Source: Combretum micranthum (lineage: Eukaryota > Streptophyta > Magnoliopsida > Myrtales > Combretaceae). Taken from it: DNA of 64,000 nt. Below are positions 13,201-28,200 of the stretch, one piece after another. The stretch covers positions 560,501 through 624,500 of the forward strand of contig JAMXBD010000205.1 in NCBI GenBank assembly GCA_024138025.1. The letters are read 5' to 3'. Below the pieces are notes generated by a model, which was not told the DNA's origin, searched no databases, and saw only the letters and a program-made list of their open reading frames with translations. Numbering within the stretch: the stretch's first letter is position 1; each line of letters opens with the position of its first letter. Position numbers and translations under genes: made by a program.

Positions 13201-16200
13201 CAGTAAGTCAAATTACTTGAACAATGAATTGTTGTATCTCGTTTTATCTTGATATTGCGTATTCTATCAGTGTTGTGAGTCAGTTCATGTCTTCTCCAAC
13301 AATTCATCATTGGACTGACGTAGAACAGATCTTGTGCTATTCGAAAAGTGCTCTTGGACAAGGTATACTATATCAAAGTCATTGTCATTCTTGTATAGAA
13401 TGTTTTTCTGATGCTGATTGGGGTGGTTCCAAGGAAGATAAAAAATCCATTACAGGCTACTGTGTTTTCTTGGGAGGAAATCTGATTTCATGGGAGAGCA
13501 AGAAGCAGAATGTTGTATCACGATGTAGTGCAGAATCAGAATACGGAGCTATGGCTCAATCTACATGTGAGGTGATGTGGATATACTAAATTTTGGCTGA
13601 GATTAGATTTAAGGTTCCTTTACCAGCAAAATCGTGGTGTGATAACCAAGCTGCTCTTCATATTGCATCTAATCTGGTATTCGATGAAAGAACCAAACAT
13701 ATTGAAATTGATTGCCACTTTGTTCGTGAAAAGATACAGCAGAACTTAATCTCTACAGGATATATGAAGACTGGAGAACAACTTGAAAACCTTTTCACAA
13801 AATCACTGAATGGAAGTCGAGTTAGATATTTGTGTAACAAGCTGGGCATGATAGATATCTATGCCTCAGCTTGAGGGGAAGTGTTAAAGTATTATGTTTC
13901 CTATGTTGTAGTGTTATGTTTCCTATGTAACATAATTAATATTGTAGTTGGTAGGATATATCAACAGTCACATGTTCAGTGTATATATATGTGTCTATGT
14001 ATGTACAATCAAAATATATAGAAAAGAAATATTTTCACAAATATTTTGTTTCAACAAATTTCAAACTAAGATGGGCATTTCGAGAATTGATAATGGAATA
14101 GAGTATTTCAATAAACACTTGAGGGGATTTCTTGTGGAAAGATATTATTCATCAATCAACTTGTCGTGATACACCATAACAAAACGGATTGTTGAATGTA
14201 AAAATAGACATTTGCTTGAAGTCACTCGTGCTATCATGTTTTCTATGAACGTTTCGGAATATCTTTAGGGTGATGCACCTTTAATTGCATGTTACCTAAT
14301 ATATAGAATGCTATCTTGGGTTTTGAAATATGAAACTCCTTTAAATTGCTTAAAATTTTTCTTCCCTACATTTTAGGTTATTCACTAATTTGCCATTAAA
14401 AGTTTTTGGATGTACATGCTATGTTTACATATCAAACAATTTTCGAACAAAATTTGGCCCGAAGGCTAAAAAGTGTGTTTTCGTTGGGTATGCATCTAAT
14501 AAAAGGGGTTATAAGTGCTTCAATCCAATCACAACCTTATTGTCTGAGGGATTTGTGAGTTGCTATAGCTGAAAATTATTTTAGATGACTTGAAAATTGT
14601 TGTAATAAAATATTTGTGAAAATAATTCTTTTCTATATCATATTGTACATACATAGACACATATATATACACTGAACATGTGACTGTTGACATATCCTAC
14701 CTACTACAATATTAATTATGTTACATAGGAAACATAACACTATAACATAGGAAACATAATACTTTAACACTCCCCCCTCAAGCTGAGGGATAGATATCTA
14801 TCATGCCCAGCTTGTTACACAAATATCTAACTCGACTTCCATTTAGTGCTTTTGTGAAAAGGTCTCCAAGTTGTTCTCCAGTCTTCACATATCCTGTAGA
14901 GATTGAGTTTTGTTGTATCTTTTCACGAACAAAGTGGCAATCAATTTCAATATATTTGGTTCTTTCATGGAATACTGGATTAGATGCAATATGAAGAGCA
15001 GCTTGGTTATCACACCATAGTTTTGCTGGTAAAGGAACCTTAAATCCAATCTCAGCCAAAATTTGGTATATCCACATCACCTCACATATAGATTGAGCCA
15101 TAGCTCTGTATTCTGATTCTACACTAGATCTTGATACAACATTCTGTTTCTTACTTTTCCATGAGATCAAATTTCCTCCCAAGAAAACACAATAGCTTGT
15201 AATGGATTTTCTATCTTCATTGTAAACCACCCCAATCAACATCAGAAAACATTCTATACAAGAATGACCATGATTTTGGTATAGTATACCTTGTCCAGGA
15301 GCAATTTTCAAATAGCATAAAATCTGTTCTACAATAGTCCAATGATGAATTGTTGGAGAAGACATGAACGGACTCACAATACTGACAAAATATGCAATAT
15401 CAGGACGAGTTACTGTGAGGTAATTTAGCTTCCCAACCAACTTCTTGTATCTTCCAGGATCTTCAAATAATTCTCCATCTCTAGTGAGCTGTATATTAGG
15501 TGTCATTGGGGTGTTACATGGTTTTGCTCCTAGCTTTCCTGTTTTAGACAACAGGTCAAGTACATACTTTCTTTGAGACAAGAAAATACCTTTTTTTTTC
15601 TCATTATTTCAATGACCCTAAGTCCTTTGTTTGAAATTGGCCATGAAGAGATTCTTTCAGAGCGTATATCCCTTTTTCATCATTTCCAGTAATAATTATA
15701 TCATCTACATAAACAACAAAAAGAATAATCCCACATGAAGAATTTCTATAAAACACCGAGTGATCAGACTTACTTTTGATCATCCTGAATTTTCAACTGC
15801 TTGACTAAATTTCCCAAACCATGCACGAGGACTTTGCTTTAAACCGTATAAGGATTTATGAAGGCGACAAACTTTTCTTTCCTCCCCCTGAGCAACATAC
15901 CCAGGTGGTTGCTCCATATAGACTTCCTCCTGAAGATATTCATGTAAAAAGGCATTTTTCATATCCAATTGATGTAAAAGCCAATCATAAGTAGCAGCCA
16001 ATGAGATAAATAGTCGAACTGATGTTAATTTAGCTACTGGAGAAAAAGTATCAGAATAGTCTATGCCGTAGGTTCGAGCGTAACCCTTAGCCACAAGACG
16101 AGCTTTGAGGCGAGCAATAGATCCATCTGGGTTGACCTTAAGCTTACCAAATCCCATGTACCATTTGCATCTAAAGCATTAATCTCATTTATCATTGCAT

Positions 16201-19200
16201 TATACCAATCATGATGGGACAAAGCCTCGTGAAGAGTACGAGGAGGGGATACATAATCAAGGGAGGCAACAAAAGAAGATGATGAAGATGATAGATGGTC
16301 ATATGACACAAAGGAGGAGATAAGGTAAGTACATTGTCTTTTACCTTTATGAAGTGCTATTGGAAGATCAAGATCACTTGAGATTGGATCTGTTGAAGAA
16401 GAAGAGATTGGTGCAGGACATGAAGCTGGTGGTGCTTGTCTTCGAGAATACACATGTTGAATTGAAGGCCGTGAGGTTGACAGCAGTGGCGGTGGTGATT
16501 GTGGTGTGGTACCTGAAGACTGATATGAAAGCTCATTTAGTAGTATATTGTCCTCCTCTTCATGTGTTGAGGGCTTAAGGGATGAAAAGAATGGAATGTT
16601 TTCTGCAAAAGTAACATCAATTGATACAATGTACTTATCAAGTTGAGGACTAAAACATTGGTATCCCTTTTGAACCCGTGAATATCACAAAAAGATTCAT
16701 TTAAGAGATTTAGGGTCAAGTTTTGTGACTTGCGGACGAATATCTCGAACAAAACATGTACTACCAAATATCCTAGGTTCAATAGGAAATAATGGCTTGG
16801 TAGGGAACAACACTTTATAAGGAATTTCTCCCTTAAGAACAGATGAAGGGAGACGATTAATTAAAAAATAGGCAGTAAAGACTGCATCAGCCCAAAACTG
16901 TTTAGATACTTTCATTTGAAATAAAAGAGATGTGGCAGTCTCAAGAAGATGTCTGTTTTTCCTTTCTGCTACTCCATTCTGAGAAGGAGTATCTACACAA
17001 GAAGATTGATGAAGAATGCCATTTTGGAGTATGAATGTCTAAAATGAATGAGAAAGATATTCCTTGGCGTTATCACTTCTTAATGTACGTACAGAGACAT
17101 TGAAATGTGTTTTTATTTCAGCACAGAAAGCAGAAAAATGAGAAAACACTTCTGAACGATTTTTCATAAGATAAAGCCTAGTCATGCGAGAATAATCATC
17201 CACAAAAGTAACAAAATAACGAAAACCTGTCTTAGAAACAACGGGACATGGTTTCTATGCATCTGAATGAACTAATTCAAAGGTTTGACTAGCTCTTTTA
17301 TTGATTCGAGATAAACTTGACAAACGATGATGTTTAGCAAAATGACACGACTCACAATCTAAATTAGAAACTTGAGAAAATTGAGGATAAAGTTTCTGTA
17401 ACAAAGATAAAGAAGGGTGTCCAAGACGGCAATGAGCTTGAAAAGGTGTTAAGACGCTTGAGCATGCAACAAAACTTGGCACTTGTGTATCCAGTATTAA
17501 TATCAATAATCTTCTTCGTCATGAGATCCTGAAAGAGACAATGATCAGGATAAAATGAGATACAATAATTCATTGTTCGAGTAATTTGACTTACTGACAA
17601 TAAGTTAAACGAAAATTGAGGTAAACTTAACACAGAGGATAAGGAAATGGAAGAAGTTGGATTAATTGTGCCAGATCCAAGAACATGTGATTTGGAGCTA
17701 TCTACAAGAGTGACATTCATAGGAGATGTATATGGTTGGTATGTGGAGAAGAGATTTGGGTTACCTGTCATATGATTTGTAGCACCAGAATCGATGACCT
17801 ACTTGGATAGTGAGGAAAAAAGACATTGAGTTGGATTACCTGATTCAGCACTAGCAGACAAATTATGAGATGAAGCTTTCAAAGCCTCTTGATACTGGGA
17901 AAATTTGGCAAACTCATCAGCGGAAACTGTAATTGTCCTCTTAGAATTTGGGATAACCTCGGTAGAAGCAGTATGTGCGGATGGTCTCTTCTGAGTACGA
18001 TTCGCAACTTCTTGCAAGTACGCTTTGTGTGTCCTGGTTCATGATAGTAATAACACACTACTCCCTCTGAATTTTGACTTCGAACATTATCTCCCCATTT
18101 CCCATGAGTGAAGAACGACTATTTTGACCTACAAGAGCACTATTGGAGTGTGATGATGTAACAAGTATATGCTTCTCTGTACGAAGAACCCTAGTGAAGG
18201 TTTCTTGAAGAGATGAAATCTCAGAACTAGATAGAGTTTGGGTTTTGACACCATCAAATTCAGGACGAAGGCCAGCCAAAAAACTTATTACTGCCATCTG
18301 TTCCTGTTGAGTTTGCTGAATTCTCACATCGGGACTAAAGGGTAGTAATACATTTAATTCCTCATATATCTTCTTGAAGTTCATAAAATAGCTGGTAAGA
18401 GACTCATCAAGCTGTTCAGCACGATAAAAACCTTTAATACATCATATATTCGAGAAATATTTTCTCTTCCTGAATACATAAACTCCAAATAATCCATCAA
18501 CTCCTTCATGTACTCACAATGATCAACCAAAGGTATAATCTCAGTATCAATAGAATTTCTTAACTGCAAAAATATCTAGCATCATCACGTAACCATGCTT
18601 GTTTCTATTATCTGTAGAGGATTTTTAGTAAGGTGATATTCTTTTCAATACTTCGCAAATATGCCCGTACAGTTTTACTCCACGCAATAAAATTATTTCC
18701 ATTCAACTTGTGTTCAGTAATTTTGGTGGATTGGAATCATATCAATGATAGACTTATTGTTACAGGATCCATTTTCACCAATATATATATATATATATAT
18801 ATAATACCCAAACCAAATCGAATAACACCAACGGAATCCAAATACACAATAAAATTACGATAATCCCAGAAAACAAATCCACATCCCCAAGTCCACCCAA
18901 CCAATAAAATCACAATAATCCCAGCAGCCACAGTCACAACGGTGATTTTATTTATTTAGTTATTTATTTTCACACCAAACTGCTTCCGATAAGAACGAAT
19001 AAGATGGAATCAACCTTACCAAGACAGTTCGACGCTTCCAGATGGTGAAGAGTGCTTCACGCGCCTCCACGGAGCTGGAACGCCGAAACCCTTGAGAGGC
19101 GCGTGAGACTCAGGCGCTGCGCTTTTGGTCGCTGGACTTCGGGGCTGTGTTAGTCGGTAAGTCCTCCTCCTTCTTAGATAGGCGGTGGCAAAAAAAAAAA

Positions 19201-22200
19201 AAAAAAAATCCTAAACTCGCTCACTCTCAAGATGCTTGTTGCACCCTAGGGCAACTTCAACGTGATATAAAAAAAAAAAGACACTGTTGCTCACTGGGCA
19301 ACAAAAAAAAAAAAAAAGAAAAGAACAAAAAACTTAAAATTTCAAAGGATTATAATGGCTCTGATACCATGTTGTAATAAAATATTTGTGAAAATAATTC
19401 TTTTCAATATCATATTGTACATACATAGACACATATATATAAACTGAACATGTGACTGTTGACATATCCTACCCACTACAATATTAATTATGTTACATAG
19501 GAAACATAACACTATAACATAGGAAACATAATACTTTAACAAAAATTAAATGAGAGAGACCTATGAAATTTATAGGGACAATAAATCAGCAATCAACATT
19601 ACTCATAATCTTGTGCAATGTGATAGGACAAATACATTAAGGTTGAAAGATATTTCATCAAAGAAAAGTTAGAGATAGGTCTAGTTTGCATGTCATATGT
19701 TCCATTAAAAGGGCAACTTATAGATGTCTTGACAATGGAATTAGATAACGTAAGCTTTAATGAAACTATTTTCAAGCTGGGAATGATGTACATCTATTCC
19801 TCAGCTTAAGAGAAAGTATTGAGCTTTAACTTTTTTTGTAAAAAACTATTTTGAAGAAAACAGAGACTGAGAAAATTTAAGTTCTCTATTAATTTATTTT
19901 GAAGAATATTACAAGCCTATTTAAACCTAAAGTTAGCTAACAAATAGCTAACAGCCCGATAAAAAGAACCTCTAGAACTTATCTTAAGTTTTAGCTCAGC
20001 CTAGAAATAAGGAAACAACCTAATTAAAAATAACAACTCTTGTTTTATCCTTTAAGAATAATTCTAGCAATATACTCATGATATTTTACATATATTACAA
20101 CACTCTTCCTCAAGCTGGTGCATACAGATTCCACATGCCTAACTTGCTAACAATTTCTTCAAAGTGTTCTTTAACTAAGTCTTTAGTCAGTAAATCTACA
20201 TTTTGTTGCTTACTTGGTACATAGACGATATAGATAGTCCTAGCTTCAATCTTCTCTTTGATAAAGTATCTATTCACTTCCAAATGCATTGTTCTATCAT
20301 GGTGAACCGGGTTATGTTCAATACTTATGGCTGACTTATTGTCACTATATAGCTTCATTGGATTAGTTTTGCGAAGCTGCAGCTCCTCTAATAATCTTTT
20401 GATTCACATCGATTCACAAACACCTTGGGCCAAGGCTTGAAATTTAGCTTTAGCACTGCTATGAGCTACCACAGACTGTTTTTTGCTTCTTCAAGTCACT
20501 AAATTACCCCAAATCTTTGTGTAATATCTAGTTGTAGATCTTTGATCTTCAATCGAACTTGCCTAATCAGTATATGTAAATGCTTCTATACTTCTTCCTT
20601 CATTTTATTGAAAAAAAACCATTTCTAGGTGTTCCTTTAAGATACCGAAGGATTCTATTTGCTGCCTCTAAGTGCTCTTCAAGAGGATAGTGCATTTGTT
20701 GACCCACCAAGCTGACTGCAAATGCAATATTTGTATGGGTATGAGACAAGTAGATTAACTTGCCAACAAGCCACTAGTACCTTCCACCAACTTTTCGTTA
20801 TTCCTTTTTATATTTAGCCTTTGGTTCAACCAATTAGAATTATATTTGTCAACATGAATGATTAAAATAGCTACCTTACCACTTTATGAATGTTTGAAGA
20901 ACTAAGTATGGTCAGATTGTCCTTGTGTATAGCCATCCCTTTTAATTACTTGATTGAACCGTTTGAACCAAGCCTGTGGAGATTGCTTTGGCCTATTCAA
21001 AGATTTCTTACACGGTTCCACTTCCATATTTCTCTTCAAAACCAGGAGGGATGCTCAAAACACCTCTTCTTCTAAATTCTCATTCAAGAATGCATTCTTG
21101 ATGTCAAGCTATTGTAAAGGCCAATCAAGTTTGGTTGCAATTGAAAGTAATACGCTGACTGTATTGAGTTTATCCATTGGCGCAAATATCTCCGTGTAGT
21201 CCACTCCATACGTTTTTGCCACCAATGATGCTTTATACTGCTCAATCGTTTCATCAGCCTTATATTTTGGAGTAAAGACCCACTTATATCTCACGATGTG
21301 CTTGTTCTTTAGCTAAGCGACGATTTCCCAGGTCTTATTTTTCTTTAATGCCATCATCTCTTCGTCCACTACCCTTTTCCATTTTGGTTGTTGAAGTGCT
21401 TCCTCAATACATCGTGGTATAGCTATCTCATCAAGTTTAGTTGCAAAAGCTTTATATTTTGGAGTCAACTTATTGAAGCTTAAGAATTTTGAGATCAAAC
21501 GTAGGGTGCAGCTTCTTATTCCCTTTCTTTTTGCAATTGGAAGATGTGGTTTTGAGGTTCTAGTGTCATCATGGTTAAAAGAAATATCAACACATTCCAG
21601 ATTATCTTTATTTTGAAACAAAGATTCAATTACCTGGTTTACTACCTCTGGTTCGGACTCTTCAAAAGTAGGTCCTGTAGGGGGCTGTACCTCTTGTTTG
21701 TTTCAACGCCGTCGTGTATAAACTAGTAGCTCATGTTTTGAAAGTGTCCTTTGTTTTGGTTCCTTGACTGTTTGCTCTTTGGTCTTATTTGAATCTGTGG
21801 TAATGGATGGCACTACATGTGGACTTTCTGGAATAAGAAATGGTAAACAATTTTTCCAAAATCAAGCTTTTGTCATCGTGGGCCCTTGAAGCGAAGTGTT
21901 GGAGTAGAAAGATTAGAACTCATGAAAGGTAACATCTATGGACACATACATGCACCTGGTTTGGGGATTATAAATTTGAATCCTTTTGTGTATATGAATA
22001 TCCAAGGAAAATACACCTATAGGCTCTAGGGTCAAGCTTGTCTGGGATTGGACTTGGAATGTGAGCAAAGGAGACAGTCGAACGTTTTTAGAGGGAGATT
22101 AGAAAGTAAATGAGTGTGAGGATAAACTTTCAAAAGAAGAGACAATGAAGTTTGATGTTGGGTGGAGGACCCGGGATGGCATGTGGTTTGTAGTTAATAT

Positions 22201-25200
22201 AGCCTTACCCTATAATTGTTTTGGAACAGAGGTAGTAAACATGAGAGCTTGGGCTGCTTCTAACAAGTGCGTATGTTTCCTTTCAACGATTTCGTTTTGT
22301 TGAGTTGTCTCTACATATGGACTCTTGTGAATAGTCCCGTGAGATTTTAGATAATTTTTATATCCCTTGTGAACAGTGGTGTGAACAATGTGCATGTGTC
22401 GTAACATGTGTGCAGTGACATGATTGTGCAATGTGTATTTGTGTATGTAGAGTGGCATGTCTATGTGCAGTGTGTATTCCTTGTATCGGTGATGATCTGT
22501 CCTTGTATCTAGGGAAGTTAGAATCAATCATTCCATATGTCAAATTAGGAGTTAAAGTAGGAAAAAAAAGGTAGTTATGCATAACTGCTCCTTGCATATG
22601 CATATTATGGTAGAAACCGAAGGAAAAGACAAGTATTATTGTTGCAGAAAAAATATATTAGACTTTGTATCTCAAGAGATCTGGGGTTCTCTCTATTATT
22701 GAGCTCTGAATAGACATCGTAAGATTCTCTCTAATGAGCCTTAATCAAGAGATCACCGGGTTCTCCATATAACAAGCCCAAAAATTTATTAATAAAATCG
22801 ATCTTGTAACAATAATCCCCTAGAATGGTATAGAAATATTTGTACCATTATCAGTATCAAAGACCCTCAGATTGACATTAAATTGAGTTTTGATCATGGT
22901 ATGAAAACGTTTGAAAATTTTTGCAGCATTAGACTTATCTTTAGTATATACCTAACATACTCTCGTATATTAATTGATAAATGTAATGAACCATCTAGTA
23001 TTAGATATATTTTGAACTTTAGATGGACACCAAATGTCACTATGAATTAATGAAAAAGGTTGTGACTCTTTATAAGGACGAGATGAAAAAACAGTAGGAG
23101 TGTGCTTTGCAAAATAACAAACTTCACATTAGAATAAGCTCAAGTTTTTATTCTTAAACAGAGAAGGGAACAAATGCTTTAAATAGGGAAAACTAGGATG
23201 ACCTAATTTATAGTACCATCTCATAATTTCATTACAACTGGAAGCAATACAACCAAAAACAGAAAATTTAGTCTTGAGCTTGGATAGACGCTTCAACATG
23301 AAGATAGTATAGCCTATTGCATTCCTTGAACTCCCAATTGTCCTTCCTAAGGGCAGCTCCTGAAATTCACAACCAAAGGGTAAGAATTTTGCAATATAGT
23401 TACGGTCATGGGTAGGTTCACTTATAGGAAGTAGGCTACCCGAGAGATTGGGAACATGAAAGAAATCATGTAAGGTAAGGTAAGGTTAGATACGAATAGT
23501 CTTTACTCGCAACCATAGACAAAGAACCATAAGTTTTTATTTTGAAATTAATTGGGCATGAGTTATCGGTAGTAAACTGTTGAGATTGGCCGATCATGTG
23601 ATCTAAGTCTCCGAAATCAATAAAATCCAGGGAGAAGCATTGATGTTAAGGATAGTAGGCAAACTACTTGTATTAGTGGCATGACAGGTAGAAATAGAGG
23701 GCTATGGTTCTGGATTTTGGGTATGACTTAGGAGACGTTGGATCTGTTCTATTTGCTTAGGAGTAAATGGGTTCTGGCCAACCTTTTCAATAGTATATCC
23801 ATGAGCTTCTGATGATTTTCTAGGTTTCCAATCAGCTGGTTTACCATTTAATTTTTAGCATGTGTCCTTGGTATGGCCTCTCCTTTTATGACGATATTTA
23901 CACCAAAGGCTTTCTTGTCGATTAACACAAGTGTCACCAACATTATTATTTCGTCAAGTCACCAAGGCAGAATGATCAGCATCAGGACTTGGAGCGGAGT
24001 CGAGCGTGACACATTTGCAGTTGTCTTCACGTCGGACTTCAACAAAGGCTTATCGAATGGATGGTAAAGGAGAATTTGCCAAGATTTGTCCACGTACCTC
24101 TTCCAGATCTTTGTTTAGGCCATATAAGAAATCAAATAGCTTCTCCTTATTCAACATTTTTGTGCATTTCCATTCAGCATTATCAAACAAGTCAATCTTT
24201 TGTCAGAGCAAAATTGATGAAATTAGAAAGTATTTGAGAAGTATTTTTCATATATAATTTGTACAAGAATACATCTATTTATACAAAAAAACTTGTGACT
24301 ATTGGTCTATCTTACCTACCATACTATTAATTATACTGTTATAGGAAATATAACACTAATAGTATGTCAATACTCTCTCAAGTTAGAGCATAGATATCAC
24401 ACATGCCCAACTTGCAAATTAAAGTATGATAGGTCCTGTGACACAACCTTTAGTGAACACATCAGCCAGTTGCTTATCAGATGTCACATGATGTAAATTC
24501 AAGACACCATTAGTCAATCTCTTTGATGAAGTGTCAATCAATCTCTATGTGCTTGGTTCTATCATGTTGAACTGGATTTTGTGCTATATTAATAGCAGCT
24601 TTATTGTCACAATACAAGGATAGTGTTTCTTTGCTTTGATAGACTTAATTCTTCTAATATCTTTTGTACCCAAAGAAGCTCACAAACCCTTGAGCCATAG
24701 CTCTGTATTCTGCTTCAGCACTTGATCAGTAACTACACTTTGTTTCTTGCTTCTCCATGTTACTAGATTTCCTCTACAAAAGTACAGTAGCCAGTGGTGG
24801 ATCTTCTATCACTTGGAGATCCAGCCCAATCTGCATCTGTAAAGCATTCTATCTGAAGGTGATCATGTTTGGCGAATAGCAGTCCTTTTCGAGAGTAGAC
24901 TTCAGATATCTCAAGATGTGAAATACTGCTTGCATGTGTGATTCTCGTGGATCATGCATAAATTGACTCACTAGACTGACTGCATATGCAATGTCGGGTC
25001 TAGTGTGTGAGAGATATATCAGTCTTCCACCAATCTCTGGTATCTCCCTAAATCAATTGCATCAAATTCCAACTTGTAGCTTGTGGTTGTTTTCAATAGG
25101 AGATTCAGCTGGCTTACAACCCAACATGCCAGTTTCTTAGGAGATCCAAATATATTTTCTCTGAGAAATGAAGATACCTTTCTTTGATCTGGCAACTTTA

Positions 25201-28200
25201 ATTCCTAAGAAATATTGTAGTTTTCCCAGATCCTTGATTTCAAATTCCTGGGCCAAAAGTTCTTCAATCGAGCCATCTCCTATCATCTCCTGTCATTTAT
25301 GTATCAACATAAACTATGAGAATAGTAATTTTACCCTTGTTATGTTTAATAAATAGAGTATGATCTGCATTGCTCTGTTGATAGCCGAAAGAAGTCATGG
25401 CTTTGCTGAATCTGTCGAACCATTCTGGGAGTTGCTTTAATCCATATAATGCCTTTTCAGTCTGCATACTTTCCCATGTGTTGTTTCAGTATCAAATCCA
25501 GGAGGGATCTCCATATACACTTCTTCTTCTAAATCTCCATGTAGAAAGGCATTTTTCACATCAAACTGCTGTAAATCCCAATCAAGATTGGCTGCACATG
25601 ATAACAAGATTCTGATTGTGTTCATTTTTGCTACTGGAGCAAAAGTTTCCTGGTAGTCTACCCCATAGGTTTGAGTGAATCCTTTAGCCACCAATCTAGC
25701 TTTGAACCTATCAATTGATCCATCAGCTTTGTGTTTTACAGTAAACACCCATTTGCAGCCTACCAGTTTCTTTCCAGGTGGAGAGGTAACAAGCTCCCAA
25801 GTCTCATTCTTAGTCAAGGCTTTCATTTCTTCAATCATTGCTCCCTTCCATTTTGGATCATTGAGTGCTTCCTTCCAATCCTGTGGAATAGACACAGACG
25901 AAATGGACAAGGCAAAACCTCTATAGGTGGAGATAAAGAATCATAGGAAACAAAATTAGAAATGGGATGTTTAGTACAGGCTCTAACACCTTTTCTTTGA
26001 GAAATAGGTTTATCTAAATCATCAAAAAATAACTCACCAGAAGAGGATGATTCTTGGCAGCAGAGAGTAGGTTGCACGATGACTTCTTCTGTTATGTCTT
26101 TGTTTCTCCTTGAGTACCTCTTCAAATCAGGTTTATCCAAACGTCCAATTTTCTCCCCCTGGATTATAGTCTCCTTCTGATCATCACTTTTCTTGGGGTA
26201 AGATCAATGAGGGTCACAGTACTAGGTATCATCTCTTCCTTTGCATTATTCTCCCCCTGAAGAGATGATGGAGTTGGATTGTAGTAAGGTTCAGTTTCTC
26301 TGAAAGTAACATCCATACTCACAAAATACTTCCTAGATGGAGGGTGATAGCATCTGTAACCTTTTTGTGTCGGTGAGTACCCAATAAACACACACTTAAG
26401 GGCTCTTGGATCTAGTTTCCCAGCATCCTTAGTATGAACAAAACAAACACATCCAAATACCTTTGGAGGGACAGTGTATGTGTTATGTCCTGTTAAGGTT
26501 TCTAAAGGACTCTTGTAGTTAAGGACCTAAGAGGCATTCGGTTGATCAGATATGCAGCAACTAGAATTGCATTTCCCCAGTAAGGCTTAGGAAGATTCAT
26601 GGTAAACATAAGAGACTAGCAACTTCCAAAAGATGCCGATTCTTCCTCTCAGCTACCCCATTCTGTGCACTTGTATAAGGACAACTAGTTTGATGAATTA
26701 TCCCATGTGACCTAAATAAGAATCAAATCTTTCATTCATGTATTCAGTGCCATTATCAGTCCTAAGAATTTTTATTTTAGCATCAAATTGGGTGCAAACC
26801 ATCTTATGAAAAGACTGAAAGCAAGAAAACACATCACTCTTAGCCTTAAGTAAATAGACCCAAGTCATCCTGGTGCAACAATCAATAAAAGTGACAAACC
26901 ATCGATTACCAGACAAGGAAGTAGTCTGAGTAGGACCCCAAACATCAGAGTGAATAGTCATGAAAGGAAACTGGCTTTTATTATTAATCAAAGGATAAGA
27001 GTTTCGAGAATGTTTTGCATATTCGCAAGGATCACAAACTAATGAATCAAACTGAGTCTTTGAAAACAAACTAGGAAATAATTTACTTAACACAAAAAAG
27101 GAGGGATGTCCCAAACGCCTGTGCCATTGCAAGATTTCTTGATTAACATCTTTATTTTCCCCATAAAAAACCTGTTGGAGACTAGATCCTTGACTTTCAT
27201 CCAACATATATAAGCCATCGTGCAATCTACCACTGCCAATCCTCTTCCCTGTTTGAAGATCCTGAAAGACACAATGATCAGGAAAAAACTCAATTTTACA
27301 GTTGAGATTTTTTGTAAGTGTACTGACAGATAACAGATTGACAGGAAATTGAGGGACATGAAGCACAGAGGATAGTTTGATATGGGGAGTACAGAAAACA
27401 GAACCTGTTCCAGAAACTGGGTAAAAGAGCCATCGGCTATTCGGACATTGTCCTTAGTTAAACATGGTGAGTATTCAAGAAGATTTTTTGAGGAGCCCGT
27501 CATGTGTCTATTCGCACCAGAATCAATAATCCAATGATTAGTATCAAGGGTAGCAGAAAAAGCATTACCTGACTGCACAAAGTTTGATTTGGCACCGGAG
27601 GAAGATTCTTTATGAGACATCAGACGCTTGAGATACTGAATCTCATCAGGAGAAAAGAAGTCAGAGGGAGTCATCTCAGGAGTTGTTATAGTTTCAGACA
27701 AATTTGCCCGAGTAGAATTAACTCGTTTGCCTCCACGACCTCTCATTGGGCGTCCATGTAACTTTTAGCAAGTCTCTTTAGTATGACGTGGTTTCCCACA
27801 ATAATCACATCGTACATGATCCTTGTTAGAACTTTGGGTCTTTCAGCTGCTCAGATGAATCACTAGCTGCTACCAAACCAGATTTTTCAACTTGTGGATG
27901 TAGAGCATGGTATTGCGTCTGCTTTCTTCCTGCTGAAGATAGGAGTATGCTTCCTCAAGAGAAGGGAAAGGGGTCTTACCCAGAACATGAACTCTAATTT
28001 GATCAAATTCATTGTTCAATCCGGCCAAGAAATCATAGACCCTTTCTTTTGCAAGCAGTTTCTGAAATTTGACTGCATCTCCAGTACAATCAGCCTGAAA
28101 ATCTTGATAATAGTCAAGCTCTTGCCACAAGCCATTCAACTCAGAAAAATACTGCGAGATTGTCATCTCTCCTTGCTTCAAACCATGAACTTTGTTTCGA

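Larger units (their letters stand above)
11483..14056 (+). mobile_element. Element C: rearranged copia inside B
   Basis: Same LTR family as D but in sense orientation. 5' LTR 11483-11651 lacks its last bases and the primer site. It is followed by an inverted piece of reverse transcriptase (11652-11975), then gag, protease, a large deletion of integrase and most of reverse transcriptase (junction near 13243-13255), then RNase H and the 3' LTR (13882-14056). Target duplication AATT at 11479-11482 and 14057-14060 brackets the whole unit. Precise excision restores B integrase reading ENQF-QTKMG. It cannot move by itself. Confidence 0.9.
14598..19541 (-). mobile_element. Element D: complete young copia, antisense
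   Basis: 4944 bp with 172-bp LTRs differing at about three positions, and a perfect target duplication AAAAT (14593-14597 and 19542-19546). Primer site ggctctgatacca at 19357-19369 matches initiator Met-tRNA; polypurine tract next to the left LTR (ctcccccctcaagc on +). Gag, protease, integrase, RT and RNase H are in order but carry stops and frameshifts. It lies in the remains of element B. About 1.7 percent LTR divergence suggests a recent insertion, under one million years at a rice-like rate (inference). Confidence 0.95.

Noticed and set aside
22368..22500. GT-rich stretch as a microsatellite
   Set aside because: Words vary too much and it coincides with the end of an insertion; listed as part of that insertion.
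25675..25946. Plus-strand frames repeated at 56096-56358
   Set aside because: Mirror frames of copia RT on the opposite strand; the repeat exists only because F and H are copies.
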